From Bacillota bacterium (GTDB lineage: Bacteria; Bacillota; Desulfotomaculia; Desulfotomaculales; Desulfallaceae), in the NCBI GenBank assembly GCA_009781965.1, contig WQUS01000385.1:1-8511 (forward strand): DNA of 8,511 nt, given 5' to 3'. Positions 1 through 5,976 of the stretch are shown piece after piece. Position numbers and translations under genes: made by a program. The notes beneath the pieces are model-generated. The model searched no databases. It had not been told where the DNA came from and saw nothing but the letters and a program-made list of their open reading frames with translations. Numbering within the stretch: position 1 is the stretch's first letter; each line of letters starts with the position of its first letter.

Positions 1-546
1 GGCATCGCTTTCCCCTTTGTCCATGACAAACTGGTTAACGGAGCCAAAATCCGGCTGGTGGGCGTGGAACCTTCCGCCTGCCCCACCCTGACCAGGGGTA
101 AATTCGCCTACGATTACGGGGACACCGCCGGGCTGACGCCCATGGTGCATATGTATACCCTGGGCGCGGAGTTTATGCCCCCCGGCATCCACTCCGGCGG
201 GCTGCGTTACCACGGTGATTCGCCCCTGCTCTCTCAATTGGTGCACGACGGTATTATTGAAGCAACAGCCATCAACCAAACCGCCATTTTTGAGGCGGCT
301 AAGCTGTTTGCCCGGAGTGAAGGCATCATTCCGGCGCCGGAATCAGCGCACGCCATTCAACACGCCATCAAGGAAGCGCTGGACGCCAGAGAAGCAGGTG
401 AGTCCCGCACTATCCTGTTTAATCTCAGCGGTCACGGCTTGCTGGACATGCCCTCCTACGAGGCCTATCTGGCCGGCAAACTGGAAGATTATCCCCTTCC
501 CGAAGACCTGCTGGCCCAGTCATTGCAAAAATTGCCCGGCGTGTAA
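1..546 (+). CDS. trpB: TrpB2-type tryptophan synthase beta chain, C-terminal part (5' end outside window)
   Basis: The reading frame is open from base 1 to the TAA at 544-546 and gives the last 181 residues of a PLP-dependent tryptophan synthase beta subunit, which joins indole and L-serine to make tryptophan in the cytoplasm. Visible motifs, numbered in the fragment: VEPSACPTLTRG (22-33), YDYGDTAGLTP (37-47), IHSGGLRYHGD (63-73), EGIIPAPESAHA (107-118) and SGHGLLDM (143-150). The PTLTRG block and PAPESAHA (classical TrpB has PALESSHA) point to the TrpB2 subfamily, which often acts without TrpA and is found in archaea, thermophiles and anaerobic Firmicutes. The PLP lysine and N-terminal half lie upstream of the window. 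A GTG at 58 is internal, since homology continues upstream of it. No trpA or terminator follows; instead a repeat-filled gap begins. TrpB2 versus TrpB1 is a judgement from motifs. Confidence 0.93.
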   Translation, partial: GIAFPFVHDKLVNGAKIRLVGVEPSACPTLTRGKFAYDYGDTAGLTPMVHMYTLGAEFMPPGIHSGGLRYHGDSPLLSQLVHDGIIEATAINQTAIFEAAKLFARSEGIIPAPESAHAIQHAIKEALDAREAGESRTILFNLSGHGLLDMPSYEAYLAGKLEDYPLPEDLLAQSLQKLPGV

Positions 547-593
547 ACATTTAATCCATTCATCTGTCAAACAGGGTCAGGCGCCAATCTAAC

Positions 594-731
594 GTTACTG
601 TTCAGACTTGTTGATCCTCAAAGCCCAGGTACGTAAAACCGTTAACCGTAAGCGCTTTCTTGGCAAGCATAACGCACGGTTAACGGTTTTGCATGCCGCT
701 TGAGGCTGAACAGTAACTCGTAAACAGTAAC
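594..731 (+). mobile_element. MITE-like palindromic element, copy 1 (138 bp, degraded)
   Basis: It begins GTTACTGTTCAG (594-605) and ends GTAAACAGTAAC (720-731), an imperfect terminal inverted repeat; a second tail motif CTGAACAGTAAC (706-717) is the exact reverse complement of the start. The centre is a hairpin with 22-nt arms at 628-649 and 676-697 (19 of 22 paired, two of the other three able to form G-U in RNA) and a small inner stem CTT/AAG (659-661, 665-667). It lines up with copy 2 in the same orientation but lacks several bases near the left end and in the tail. The flanking octamers AATCTAAC (586-593) and CATCTTAC (732-739) match 6/8, as expected of an old target duplication. No protein is encoded. 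It is probably the oldest of the three copies. The family is not recognised. Confidence 0.75.
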
Positions 732-743
732 CATCTTACATTT

Positions 744-896
744 GTTACTGGTCAGACCCTGTGTTTGTTAGTACCCGTAGCCCAGGCACGCAAAACTATT
801 AACCGTAAGCGATTTCTCGGAGAGCATGAGCGCACGGTTAATAGTTTTGCGTGCCGGATGGTGCTGAACAGTAACGGACGCTCTGTGAACAGTAAC
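744..896 (+). mobile_element. MITE-like palindromic element, copy 2 (153 bp, intact)
   Basis: It begins GTTACTGGTCAG (744-755) and ends GTGAACAGTAAC (885-896), with an inner tail motif CTGAACAGTAAC (864-875). The central hairpin has perfect 22-nt arms at 785-806 and 834-855, a GCG/CGC extension (809-811, 831-833) and an inner stem CTC/GAG with a GGA loop (816-824). The element is bracketed by a perfect 8-bp direct repeat, TTACATTT, at 736-743 and 897-904, the mark of a transposition event. The first 31 bases match copy 3 (read on the other strand) at 29 positions. A 60-codon open frame across it (765-947) is a by-product and not a gene. With no transposase inside, movement would need an enzyme supplied elsewhere. 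IS66, ISL3 and IS256 elements are known to make duplications of about 8 bp, but the family cannot be assigned from these ends. Confidence 0.85.
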
Positions 897-930
897 TTAC
901 ATTTTGGCGCCCGATCCTTTCATTTTTTAT

Positions 931-959
931 TTGACTTGCTCTTTTAGCCATGGTTAAAT
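931..959 (+). promoter_or_regulatory. Candidate sigma-A promoter for lysA
   Basis: TTGACT (931-936) and TTAAAT (954-959) are separated by 17 bp in an AT-rich stretch about 70 bp upstream of the lysA start, close to the vegetative consensus. It lies 34 bp past the end of element copy 2, so that insertion stopped just short of it. The 897-1012 stretch holds no gene and no T-box or lysine-riboswitch architecture that I could see. Direct TGCCGTT-like repeats at about 979-996 have no clear role. The call rests on sequence match only. Confidence 0.5.
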
Positions 960-1012
960 TAAACGAAAGTAAAATGTTTGCCGTTTATTGCCGTTATTTT
1001 TAGTTTGCTATT

Positions 1013-1017
1013 GGAGG
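1013..1017 (+). promoter_or_regulatory. Ribosome binding site fixing the lysA start
   Basis: GGAGG ends 9 nt before the ATG at 1027. The frame stays open upstream to a TTG at 988, but that codon has no Shine-Dalgarno sequence and would add 13 residues unlike the family, so 1027 is chosen. Confidence 0.85.
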
Positions 1018-1026
1018 AACCGGACC

Positions 1027-2367
1027 ATGAAACTGCATGGCACAATGAAAATTAACCACAACGGACATCTGGAAATCGGCGGCTGTGACGCCGTCACATT
1101 GGCTAGGCAATTTGGCACCCCTCTATATGTCTTGGACGAAGCCTGTTTTCGCCACAACTGCCGTCGTTACTACCGGGCTTTCACCGAGCGCCATAACGGC
1201 CTGGCCGTCTATGCCGGCAAGACATTGCTCACCCTGGCGATATGCCATATCATTGCCCAGGAAGGACTCGGCCTGGATGTGGTTTCCGGCGGCGAATTGC
1301 ACACCGCCTGGAAGGCCCGTTTCCCTATGGACAGAGTGTATTTTCACGGTAACAATAAATCCGAAGCGGAACTGCGCCTGGCTCTGGAGTTAAACGTGGG
1401 CAGCTTTATGGTTGACAACACTTATGAGCTGGCCATCTTGAGCCGGCTGGCCAAAGAGACAGACACTGTCGCCGAGGTCATTTTGCGCCTCACTCCGGGA
1501 GTGGAAGCTCACACCCACGAATACATCCAAACCGGTCAGAACGACAGTAAATTTGGCCTGGTCATTGAAAACGGCCAGGCGCTGGAAACGCTTAAACTGG
1601 CCTTATCCACTGAAAACGTGCATTTAAAGGGCTTGCACTGTCATATCGGCTCGCAGGTCTTCGAGTTGGAATCATACAACCATACCGCCGAAGTAATGAT
1701 GGCTTTTGCCGCAGAGGCGTACCGGGAAACCGGCTGGGCGCCGGAGGAACTGAACCTGGGCGGCGGACTGGGTATCTACTATGCCCGGGGCGACGAACCG
1801 CAATCCATAGAAGCTTATGCCGACACAGTAATAACTGCGGTGCACCGTCTGGCCGGCGAATACGGTCTGCCGGCGCCGCTGGTGTTGGTGGAACCGGGCC
1901 GTTCCATCAGCGGACCGGCCGGTTCCACGTTATATACCATCGGCGCGGTAAAGGAAATCCCCGGGATCCGCAAGTATGTGGCGGTGGACGGCGGCATGGG
2001 AGACAACCCCCGGCCGGCCCTGTACCAGGCCCAATATGAAGCGCTTCTAGCCAACCGGGCGACGGAAGAACCGGGAGAGCTGGTTTCCATTGCCGGTAAG
2101 TGCTGTGAATCAGGCGATATGTTAATTTTTGATATTAAGTTACCGGCGCCGCAACCAGGCGATATCCTGGCTGTTTCCGCCACCGGCGCCTATAATTACT
2201 CTATGTCCATGAATTACAACCGGCTGCCCCGGCCCGCTATGGTGCTGGTGGATGATGGTAACGCCGATATTATCGTGGCCCGGGAAACATACGACGACCT
2301 GCTCCGTAACGATCGGATCCCGAACCGGTTACTGGAACAACAAAAAGTACTTAAACTGGCCCGCTAA
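1027..2367 (+). CDS. lysA: Diaminopimelate decarboxylase
   Basis: This 446-residue PLP enzyme decarboxylates meso-2,6-diaminopimelate to L-lysine, the last step of the DAP pathway, in the cytoplasm. It is a fold-type III (alanine racemase-like barrel) decarboxylase of normal length. Motifs: the PLP Schiff-base lysine K65 in VYAGKTLL, GLDVVSGGEL (82-91), GLHCHIGSQ (202-210), the phosphate-binding LNLGGGLG (242-249), VEPGRSISG (288-296), the catalytic KCCESGD (358-364, supplied across the dimer) and GAYNYSMSMNYN (387-398). Around the lysine most family members have YAxKAN or YAxKA; threonine follows here, which looks like a mild variant. It sits alone between two repeat-filled gaps, so it is probably its own transcription unit from the promoter near 931-959. 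The stop codon lies inside an 8-bp target duplication made by the element that follows. The specificity call (DAP, not ornithine or arginine) rests on overall motif match. Confidence 0.96.
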   Translation: MKLHGTMKINHNGHLEIGGCDAVTLARQFGTPLYVLDEACFRHNCRRYYRAFTERHNGLAVYAGKTLLTLAICHIIAQEGLGLDVVSGGELHTAWKARFPMDRVYFHGNNKSEAELRLALELNVGSFMVDNTYELAILSRLAKETDTVAEVILRLTPGVEAHTHEYIQTGQNDSKFGLVIENGQALETLKLALSTENVHLKGLHCHIGSQVFELESYNHTAEVMMAFAAEAYRETGWAPEELNLGGGLGIYYARGDEPQSIEAYADTVITAVHRLAGEYGLPAPLVLVEPGRSISGPAGSTLYTIGAVKEIPGIRKYVAVDGGMGDNPRPALYQAQYEALLANRATEEPGELVSIAGKCCESGDMLIFDIKLPAPQPGDILAVSATGAYNYSMSMNYNRLPRPAMVLVDDGNADIIVARETYDDLLRNDRIPNRLLEQQKVLKLAR

Positions 2368-2371
2368 AGGT

Positions 2372-2522
2372 GTTACTGTTTACATGTTACTATTCAGCAT
2401 TGAGCCGGCACGCAAAACTATTAACCGTGCGCTTAGGCTCTTTCGAGAAATCGTTTACGGTTAATTGTTTTGCGTGCCGTATTCACTATGAGTACTAACA
2501 AACACATGGTCTGACCACTAAC
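2372..2522 (-). mobile_element. MITE-like palindromic element, copy 3 (151 bp, inverted)
   Basis: This is the same element as copies 1 and 2 in the opposite orientation. On the + strand it runs from GTTACTGTTTAC (2372-2383) and an inner GTTACTATTCAG (2386-2397), through a hairpin with 22-nt arms at 2407-2428 and 2457-2478 (one mismatch), to CTGACCACTAAC (2511-2522). The inner stem is CTC/GAG (2438-2440, 2445-2447), closing a GAAA loop when read on the element's own strand. Perfect direct repeats CTAAAGGT flank it at 2364-2371 and 2523-2530. The left one contains the TAA of lysA (2365-2367), so the element landed right at the end of that gene without altering its protein. No open frame of note lies inside. 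The hairpin lacks a following T-run, so it is not a standard intrinsic terminator, although a stem this long could slow or protect transcript ends. Confidence 0.86.
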
Positions 2523-2591
2523 CTAAAGGTGGGGCTCATAAGCAAACGTTAATTGTTTTACTGGCCAAGAAAACGCTAAGTTGTGACAAAC

Positions 2592-2597
2592 GGAGGT
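2592..2597 (+). promoter_or_regulatory. Ribosome binding site supporting a GTG start for cca
   Basis: GGAGGT lies 10 nt before the GTG at 2608. Translation from there begins with the conserved DHH motif I within 7 residues, and the next ATG in frame (2635) would cut into that motif. The 2531-2591 stretch before it holds no gene; it carries CGTTAATTGTTTT (2547-2559), which resembles the right arm of element copy 3. Confidence 0.8.
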
Positions 2598-2607
2598 ATA
2601 AACAAAG

Positions 2608-5250
2608 GTGGAGATTATTACCACCCATACCAACATGGATATGGACGGGCTAGCCGCCATGGTGGCGGCGCTGAGATTATATCCGGGCGCCAGACCGGTG
2701 CTGCCCGGTAAACTTTCCCCTAGCGTGGAAGAATTTGTTTCCCTGCATAAAGACGCTTTAAACCTGTACACCATCAAACAAATCAACCTGGACCTGGTAA
2801 CCAGGTTAATTATTGTTGATACCAAGAACCCCCGCCGGTTGGGCAAAATTGCCGATATCTTGGGTAAAACCGGGCTGGATATACATATTTATGACCATCA
2901 CCCCTGGGCGGAAGGGGATGTCAGAGGTTCCCTGGAGGTAGTGGAACCGGTCGGCGCTTCCGCCACCTTGTTGGTGGAAATAATCAGGGAAAACAATATT
3001 GAATTAACTTCTCTGGAAGCTTCCATTCTTTGTCTCGGCATATACGGAGACACCGGTTCCCTGGTGTTTACCAGCACCACCGTCAGGGACGTGGACGCCG
3101 TGTCTTATCTGCTGACACAAGGGGCTAACCTGGCGGTGGTGGCAGACTTCCTGGGCCGCCCCATGAGCAATGAACAAAAATCGTTGCTTAAAACCCTGTT
3201 AATTAACGCCGACCGGCACCAGATCAACGGCGCCAAGATCCTTATTGCCAAAGCCAAAACAGAGGAATTTATCGTCGGCCTGGCGACCATCGCCCACACC
3301 ATTTCGGAGATTGAAAAGCTGGATGTGGTCTTCGTGGTGGCGGAAATGGAAGATCGGGTGCACATAGTGGCCCGCAGCAGTATTCCCCAAGCCAATGTGG
3401 GCGATATTCTCACCCACTTTGCAGGCGGCGGTCACGCCTCGGCGGCTTCCGCCACGGTAAAAAAGAAGGGCTTGGACGATGTAATCTGGGAGCTTTTGGA
3501 CGAAATTTATAAAAAAATCCGTCCCCCGATGTGCGCGGCGGATATTATGTCTTCGCCGGTCAAAACTGTAGCCCCGGAAATGACCATCAGCGAAGCCGGC
3601 CATATTATGCTGCGTTACGGTCATTCCGGGCTGCCGGTAGCCAAAAACGAAAAAATGATCGGCGTCATTTCCCGCCGGGACGCTGAAAAAGCGCTGCACC
3701 ACGGTCTGGGCCACGCTCCGGTCAAGGGTTTCATGACTGTAAAAGTGGTTAGCGTGCCCAGCGACATGCCCGTTTCCGAGGTGCAGGAATTAATGATCAG
3801 TCACGATATCGGCCGGGTGCCGGTGGTGGAAAACGATAAATTGGTGGGCATTGTATCCCGCACCGACGTCTTAAGAACCCTGCACGGCGAAGTGCAAAAC
3901 CGGCATCACATTACTTATAACAACGCGCCGCAAAAATCATTCCTCCGCAACATCAAGCAGTCCATGTACCGGCATTTAACTCCTAAGGTAATGGATATCC
4001 TGGACGAGGCGGGACGTATCGCCGACGAAATGAGCTACAAGGTGTATGCCGCCGGAGGTCTGGTCCGGGACGTGATGATGGGCCAGGAGAATCTGGATGT
4101 GGATCTGGTAGTGGAAGGGGAAGGGATCCTGTTGGCCGAGGAGCTGGGCAAAAATCACCTGGCCAAGGTTAGAACACATTGGAAATTCGGTACCGCGGAA
4201 GTGGTTTATTCCGACACCTTTAAGGTCGATGTGGCCACCGCCAGGGTGGAATTCTACGCTTATCCCGCCGCACTGCCCCAGGTAGAGAGCTCATCCCTGC
4301 ATCAGGATCTTTATCGGCGCGACTTTACTGTCAACGCCATGGCCGTTTCCTTAAATCTGGACAACTTTGGGGCGCTGGTGGATTTCTTCAACGGTCAGGA
4401 TGATCTGAACCAGGGATTGGTCAGAGTGCTGCACAATCTCAGCTTTATTGAGGATCCCACCCGGATTCTTCGGGCGGTGCGTTTTGAGCAGCGCTACGGG
4501 TTTAATATCGAACCGCAAACCTTGAAATTGCTCAAGGAAGCCGTACGCCGGGATGTGCTGAGCAGGGTAACTCCAGAACGCATTTGGGAAGAATTAAAGC
4601 ATATACTGGTGGAAAAGGAAGCGGCAAAAATGCTGCTGCGCCTGGAAGATCTCCAGGTATGGCCCTTCATTTTTCCCGGGATTAGTTACTGGGAAATAGA
4701 CCCGGTATTAAAAGAGCTGCAACAGGCGCTGGATATGATCAACGAATGGGGTTTGATGGGCCCGGCCGAAAAATGGCTGCCTTATATTATCGCCATCCTG
4801 CATTGGTCCGACGCCGACTCGGCCGCTAAAATATGCCAGCGCTACAATTTAAGCAGACGGCAGACCGAAAAGGTGCTGGCGGCATTGGGCGGCTGGCGTC
4901 AGGCGGTAGCAATGATCTGGAAAGCGCCCCAGGACATCAAACTCAGCAGTCTGGCTAAGGTACTGCTGGAAATGCCCCGGGAATCATACCCTATGCTGAT
5001 GGCCATCCTGGAAGAGGACTGGATTAAAGTCCGGTTCAGACAGTTATTATTAACTATCAATGACAACAAACCCAAGATTAACGGCAAATATATTAAAGAG
5101 TTGGGTTACCGCCCCGGCCCTGTTTACCGTCTGGCCCTGGATGCGCTTTGGCACGCTAGGCTGAACGGCAACGTAGCCACGGAAGAGGAAGAAAAGACGT
5201 TTATCCGCGATTATATGACCCGGGTGGACGAAGGAGGACGAAAGAGGTAA
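2608..5250 (+). CDS. cca: DHH-CBS-tRNA nucleotidyltransferase fusion (CCA- or A-adding enzyme, long form)
   Basis: An 880-residue, three-part cytoplasmic protein. Residues 1 to about 300 form a DHH/DHHA1 phosphoesterase of the NrnA/RecJ kind: HTNMDMDG (7-14), IIVDTKNP (68-75), YDHHPW (95-100), GIYGDTG (144-150) and GGGHASAA (273-280), all metal- or substrate-binding motifs intact. Residues about 308-425 are a CBS pair, usually a nucleotide-sensing module. Residues about 455-880 are a class II tRNA nucleotidyltransferase: GGLVRD (483-488), catalytic D497 and D499, YRRDFTVNAM (569-578), EDPTRILRAVRF (615-626, the template motif) and SRVTPERIWEEL (652-663). Ordinary bacterial CCA enzymes have about 400-450 residues. 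Long DHH-CBS-CCA proteins are known from clostridia and Aquifex; in Aquifex CC and A addition are divided between two enzymes, so this one may add only the terminal A. The start is GTG. The next gene begins 1 nt after the stop, suggesting coupled translation. Confidence 0.9.
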   Translation: MEIITTHTNMDMDGLAAMVAALRLYPGARPVLPGKLSPSVEEFVSLHKDALNLYTIKQINLDLVTRLIIVDTKNPRRLGKIADILGKTGLDIHIYDHHPWAEGDVRGSLEVVEPVGASATLLVEIIRENNIELTSLEASILCLGIYGDTGSLVFTSTTVRDVDAVSYLLTQGANLAVVADFLGRPMSNEQKSLLKTLLINADRHQINGAKILIAKAKTEEFIVGLATIAHTISEIEKLDVVFVVAEMEDRVHIVARSSIPQANVGDILTHFAGGGHASAASATVKKKGLDDVIWELLDEIYKKIRPPMCAADIMSSPVKTVAPEMTISEAGHIMLRYGHSGLPVAKNEKMIGVISRRDAEKALHHGLGHAPVKGFMTVKVVSVPSDMPVSEVQELMISHDIGRVPVVENDKLVGIVSRTDVLRTLHGEVQNRHHITYNNAPQKSFLRNIKQSMYRHLTPKVMDILDEAGRIADEMSYKVYAAGGLVRDVMMGQENLDVDLVVEGEGILLAEELGKNHLAKVRTHWKFGTAEVVYSDTFKVDVATARVEFYAYPAALPQVESSSLHQDLYRRDFTVNAMAVSLNLDNFGALVDFFNGQDDLNQGLVRVLHNLSFIEDPTRILRAVRFEQRYGFNIEPQTLKLLKEAVRRDVLSRVTPERIWEELKHILVEKEAAKMLLRLEDLQVWPFIFPGISYWEIDPVLKELQQALDMINEWGLMGPAEKWLPYIIAILHWSDADSAAKICQRYNLSRRQTEKVLAALGGWRQAVAMIWKAPQDIKLSSLAKVLLEMPRESYPMLMAILEEDWIKVRFRQLLLTINDNKPKINGKYIKELGYRPGPVYRLALDALWHARLNGNVATEEEEKTFIRDYMTRVDEGGRKR

Positions 5251-5251
5251 A

Positions 5252-5875
5252 ATGTTTAATTTACCAAGTCTGACCGATATGGTTTTATTTCTGCCGGCTA
5301 TTTTGATTGGATTGACCTTCCATGAAGTTGCTCACGGTTGGGTGGCTGATCGGCTGGGTGATCATACCGCTCGAAACATGGGACGGCTTACCTTAAACCC
5401 CATTGTTCATCTCGACCCTGTGGGCTTTCTCTTGTTGGTCGTATACCATTTCGGCTGGGCTAAGCCGGTCCCCGTCAATCCTTATAATTTGCGCACAGAT
5501 CCCGCCAGGGGCATGCTTTTGGTGGCCCTGGCCGGTCCCGTGGCTAACCTGCTGGTCGCTTTGGCGGTAACCCTACTGTGGCGCGTAGGAGTTTATCAAT
5601 CGACTCCCTACCTGGTCAAGCTAATCATGATTTCAATCATTCAAATTAATGTAGTGCTGGCCATATTCAACCTCATCCCGGTTCCTCCCCTGGACGGTTC
5701 AAAGATCTTGGCCGGTCTTTTTCCCGCTCAGGCCCATTACATTTATAGTTTGGAAACCTACGGGATGCTCATCCTGGTTTTGCTGATGTTTTCCGGTGTT
5801 ACCAGCCGTGTTTTGTGGCCGGCAGTTAGTTTCGTAGTGAGAATCTACGCACAAATAGGAAACATTCACCTTTAA
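5252..5875 (+). CDS. Site-2 protease family (M50) zinc membrane metallopeptidase
   Basis: A 207-residue membrane protein of the short M50 group, without PDZ or CBS domains. The zinc site is HEVAH (24-28) inside the first hydrophobic segment (about 11-30), with the third ligand Asp148 in NLIPVPPLDGSK (140-151). KPVPVNPYNL (71-80) and ALAGPVANLL (92-101) are the usual family blocks, and hydrophobic stretches at about 55-66, 88-110, 122-142 and 170-190 suggest four to six membrane spans. Such proteases cut substrates within the membrane, but the target of this YwhC-like subgroup is generally unknown and nothing here shows it. The ATG follows the cca stop by 1 nt; GGAGG at 5233-5237 and AGAGG at 5243-5247 lie inside the cca end, so the two are probably co-translated. 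No terminator is seen after it. Confidence 0.92.
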   Translation: MFNLPSLTDMVLFLPAILIGLTFHEVAHGWVADRLGDHTARNMGRLTLNPIVHLDPVGFLLLVVYHFGWAKPVPVNPYNLRTDPARGMLLVALAGPVANLLVALAVTLLWRVGVYQSTPYLVKLIMISIIQINVVLAIFNLIPVPPLDGSKILAGLFPAQAHYIYSLETYGMLILVLLMFSGVTSRVLWPAVSFVVRIYAQIGNIHL

Positions 5876-5899
5876 TATTTATAACTGGTGTCTATACTA

Positions 5900-5944
5900 A
5901 TTATATACACTAACATTATATACACTAACATTATATACACTAAC
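5900..5944 (+). repeat. Exact 3 x 15 bp tandem repeat upstream of trpS
   Basis: Three identical head-to-tail copies of ATTATATACACTAAC occupy 5900-5914, 5915-5929 and 5930-5944, with a degenerate partial unit (CTATACTAA) just before and a truncated ACT after. They fill the middle of the 101-bp gap between the M50 gene and trpS and end 32 bp before the trpS ATG. The unit is very AT-rich compared with the surroundings. Read on the minus strand, each unit contains TATAAT; on the plus strand TATACT (5893-5898) could serve as a -10 box, but no convincing -35 lies upstream. Repeated operator sites or a slippage-prone promoter spacer are both possible. The leader is too short for a T-box. Confidence 0.9.
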
Positions 5945-5976
5945 ACTGATCCTGTTCGCCGAAAGGAGTTTCACAC

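Noticed and set aside
647..811. Internal GTAAGCG in the elements as an IS66 end
   Set aside because: IS66-type ends begin GTAA, but this motif is internal to the hairpin, not at the edges defined by the 8-bp duplications, so it does not support a family assignment.
765..947. 60-codon open frame running through element copy 2
   Set aside because: It lies over the palindrome, has no ribosome site, shows no family resemblance and is not conserved in the other two copies.
2407..2478. Element hairpin as an intrinsic terminator of lysA
   Set aside because: The stem is AT-rich in its middle and no T-run follows on either strand. A role in slowing or protecting transcripts is possible but not shown.
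744..2522. lysA as cargo of a composite transposon bounded by inverted copies of the element
   Set aside because: Each of copies 2 and 3 has its own perfect 8-bp duplication on both sides, and the two octamers differ, so they inserted independently. LysA also looks native in codon use and context.
3199..3714. 171-codon open frame on the minus strand inside cca
   Set aside because: It is antisense to the DHHA1 and CBS region, whose motifs are clearly coding on the plus strand; its translation resembles no known protein and there is no sign of its own promoter.
5900..5944. Short CRISPR array
   Set aside because: The three units are directly abutting with no spacers, and no cas genes are present.
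5876..5976. T-box riboswitch before trpS
   Set aside because: The gap is only 101 bp, nearly half tandem repeat, with no T-box consensus, specifier loop or terminator pair.
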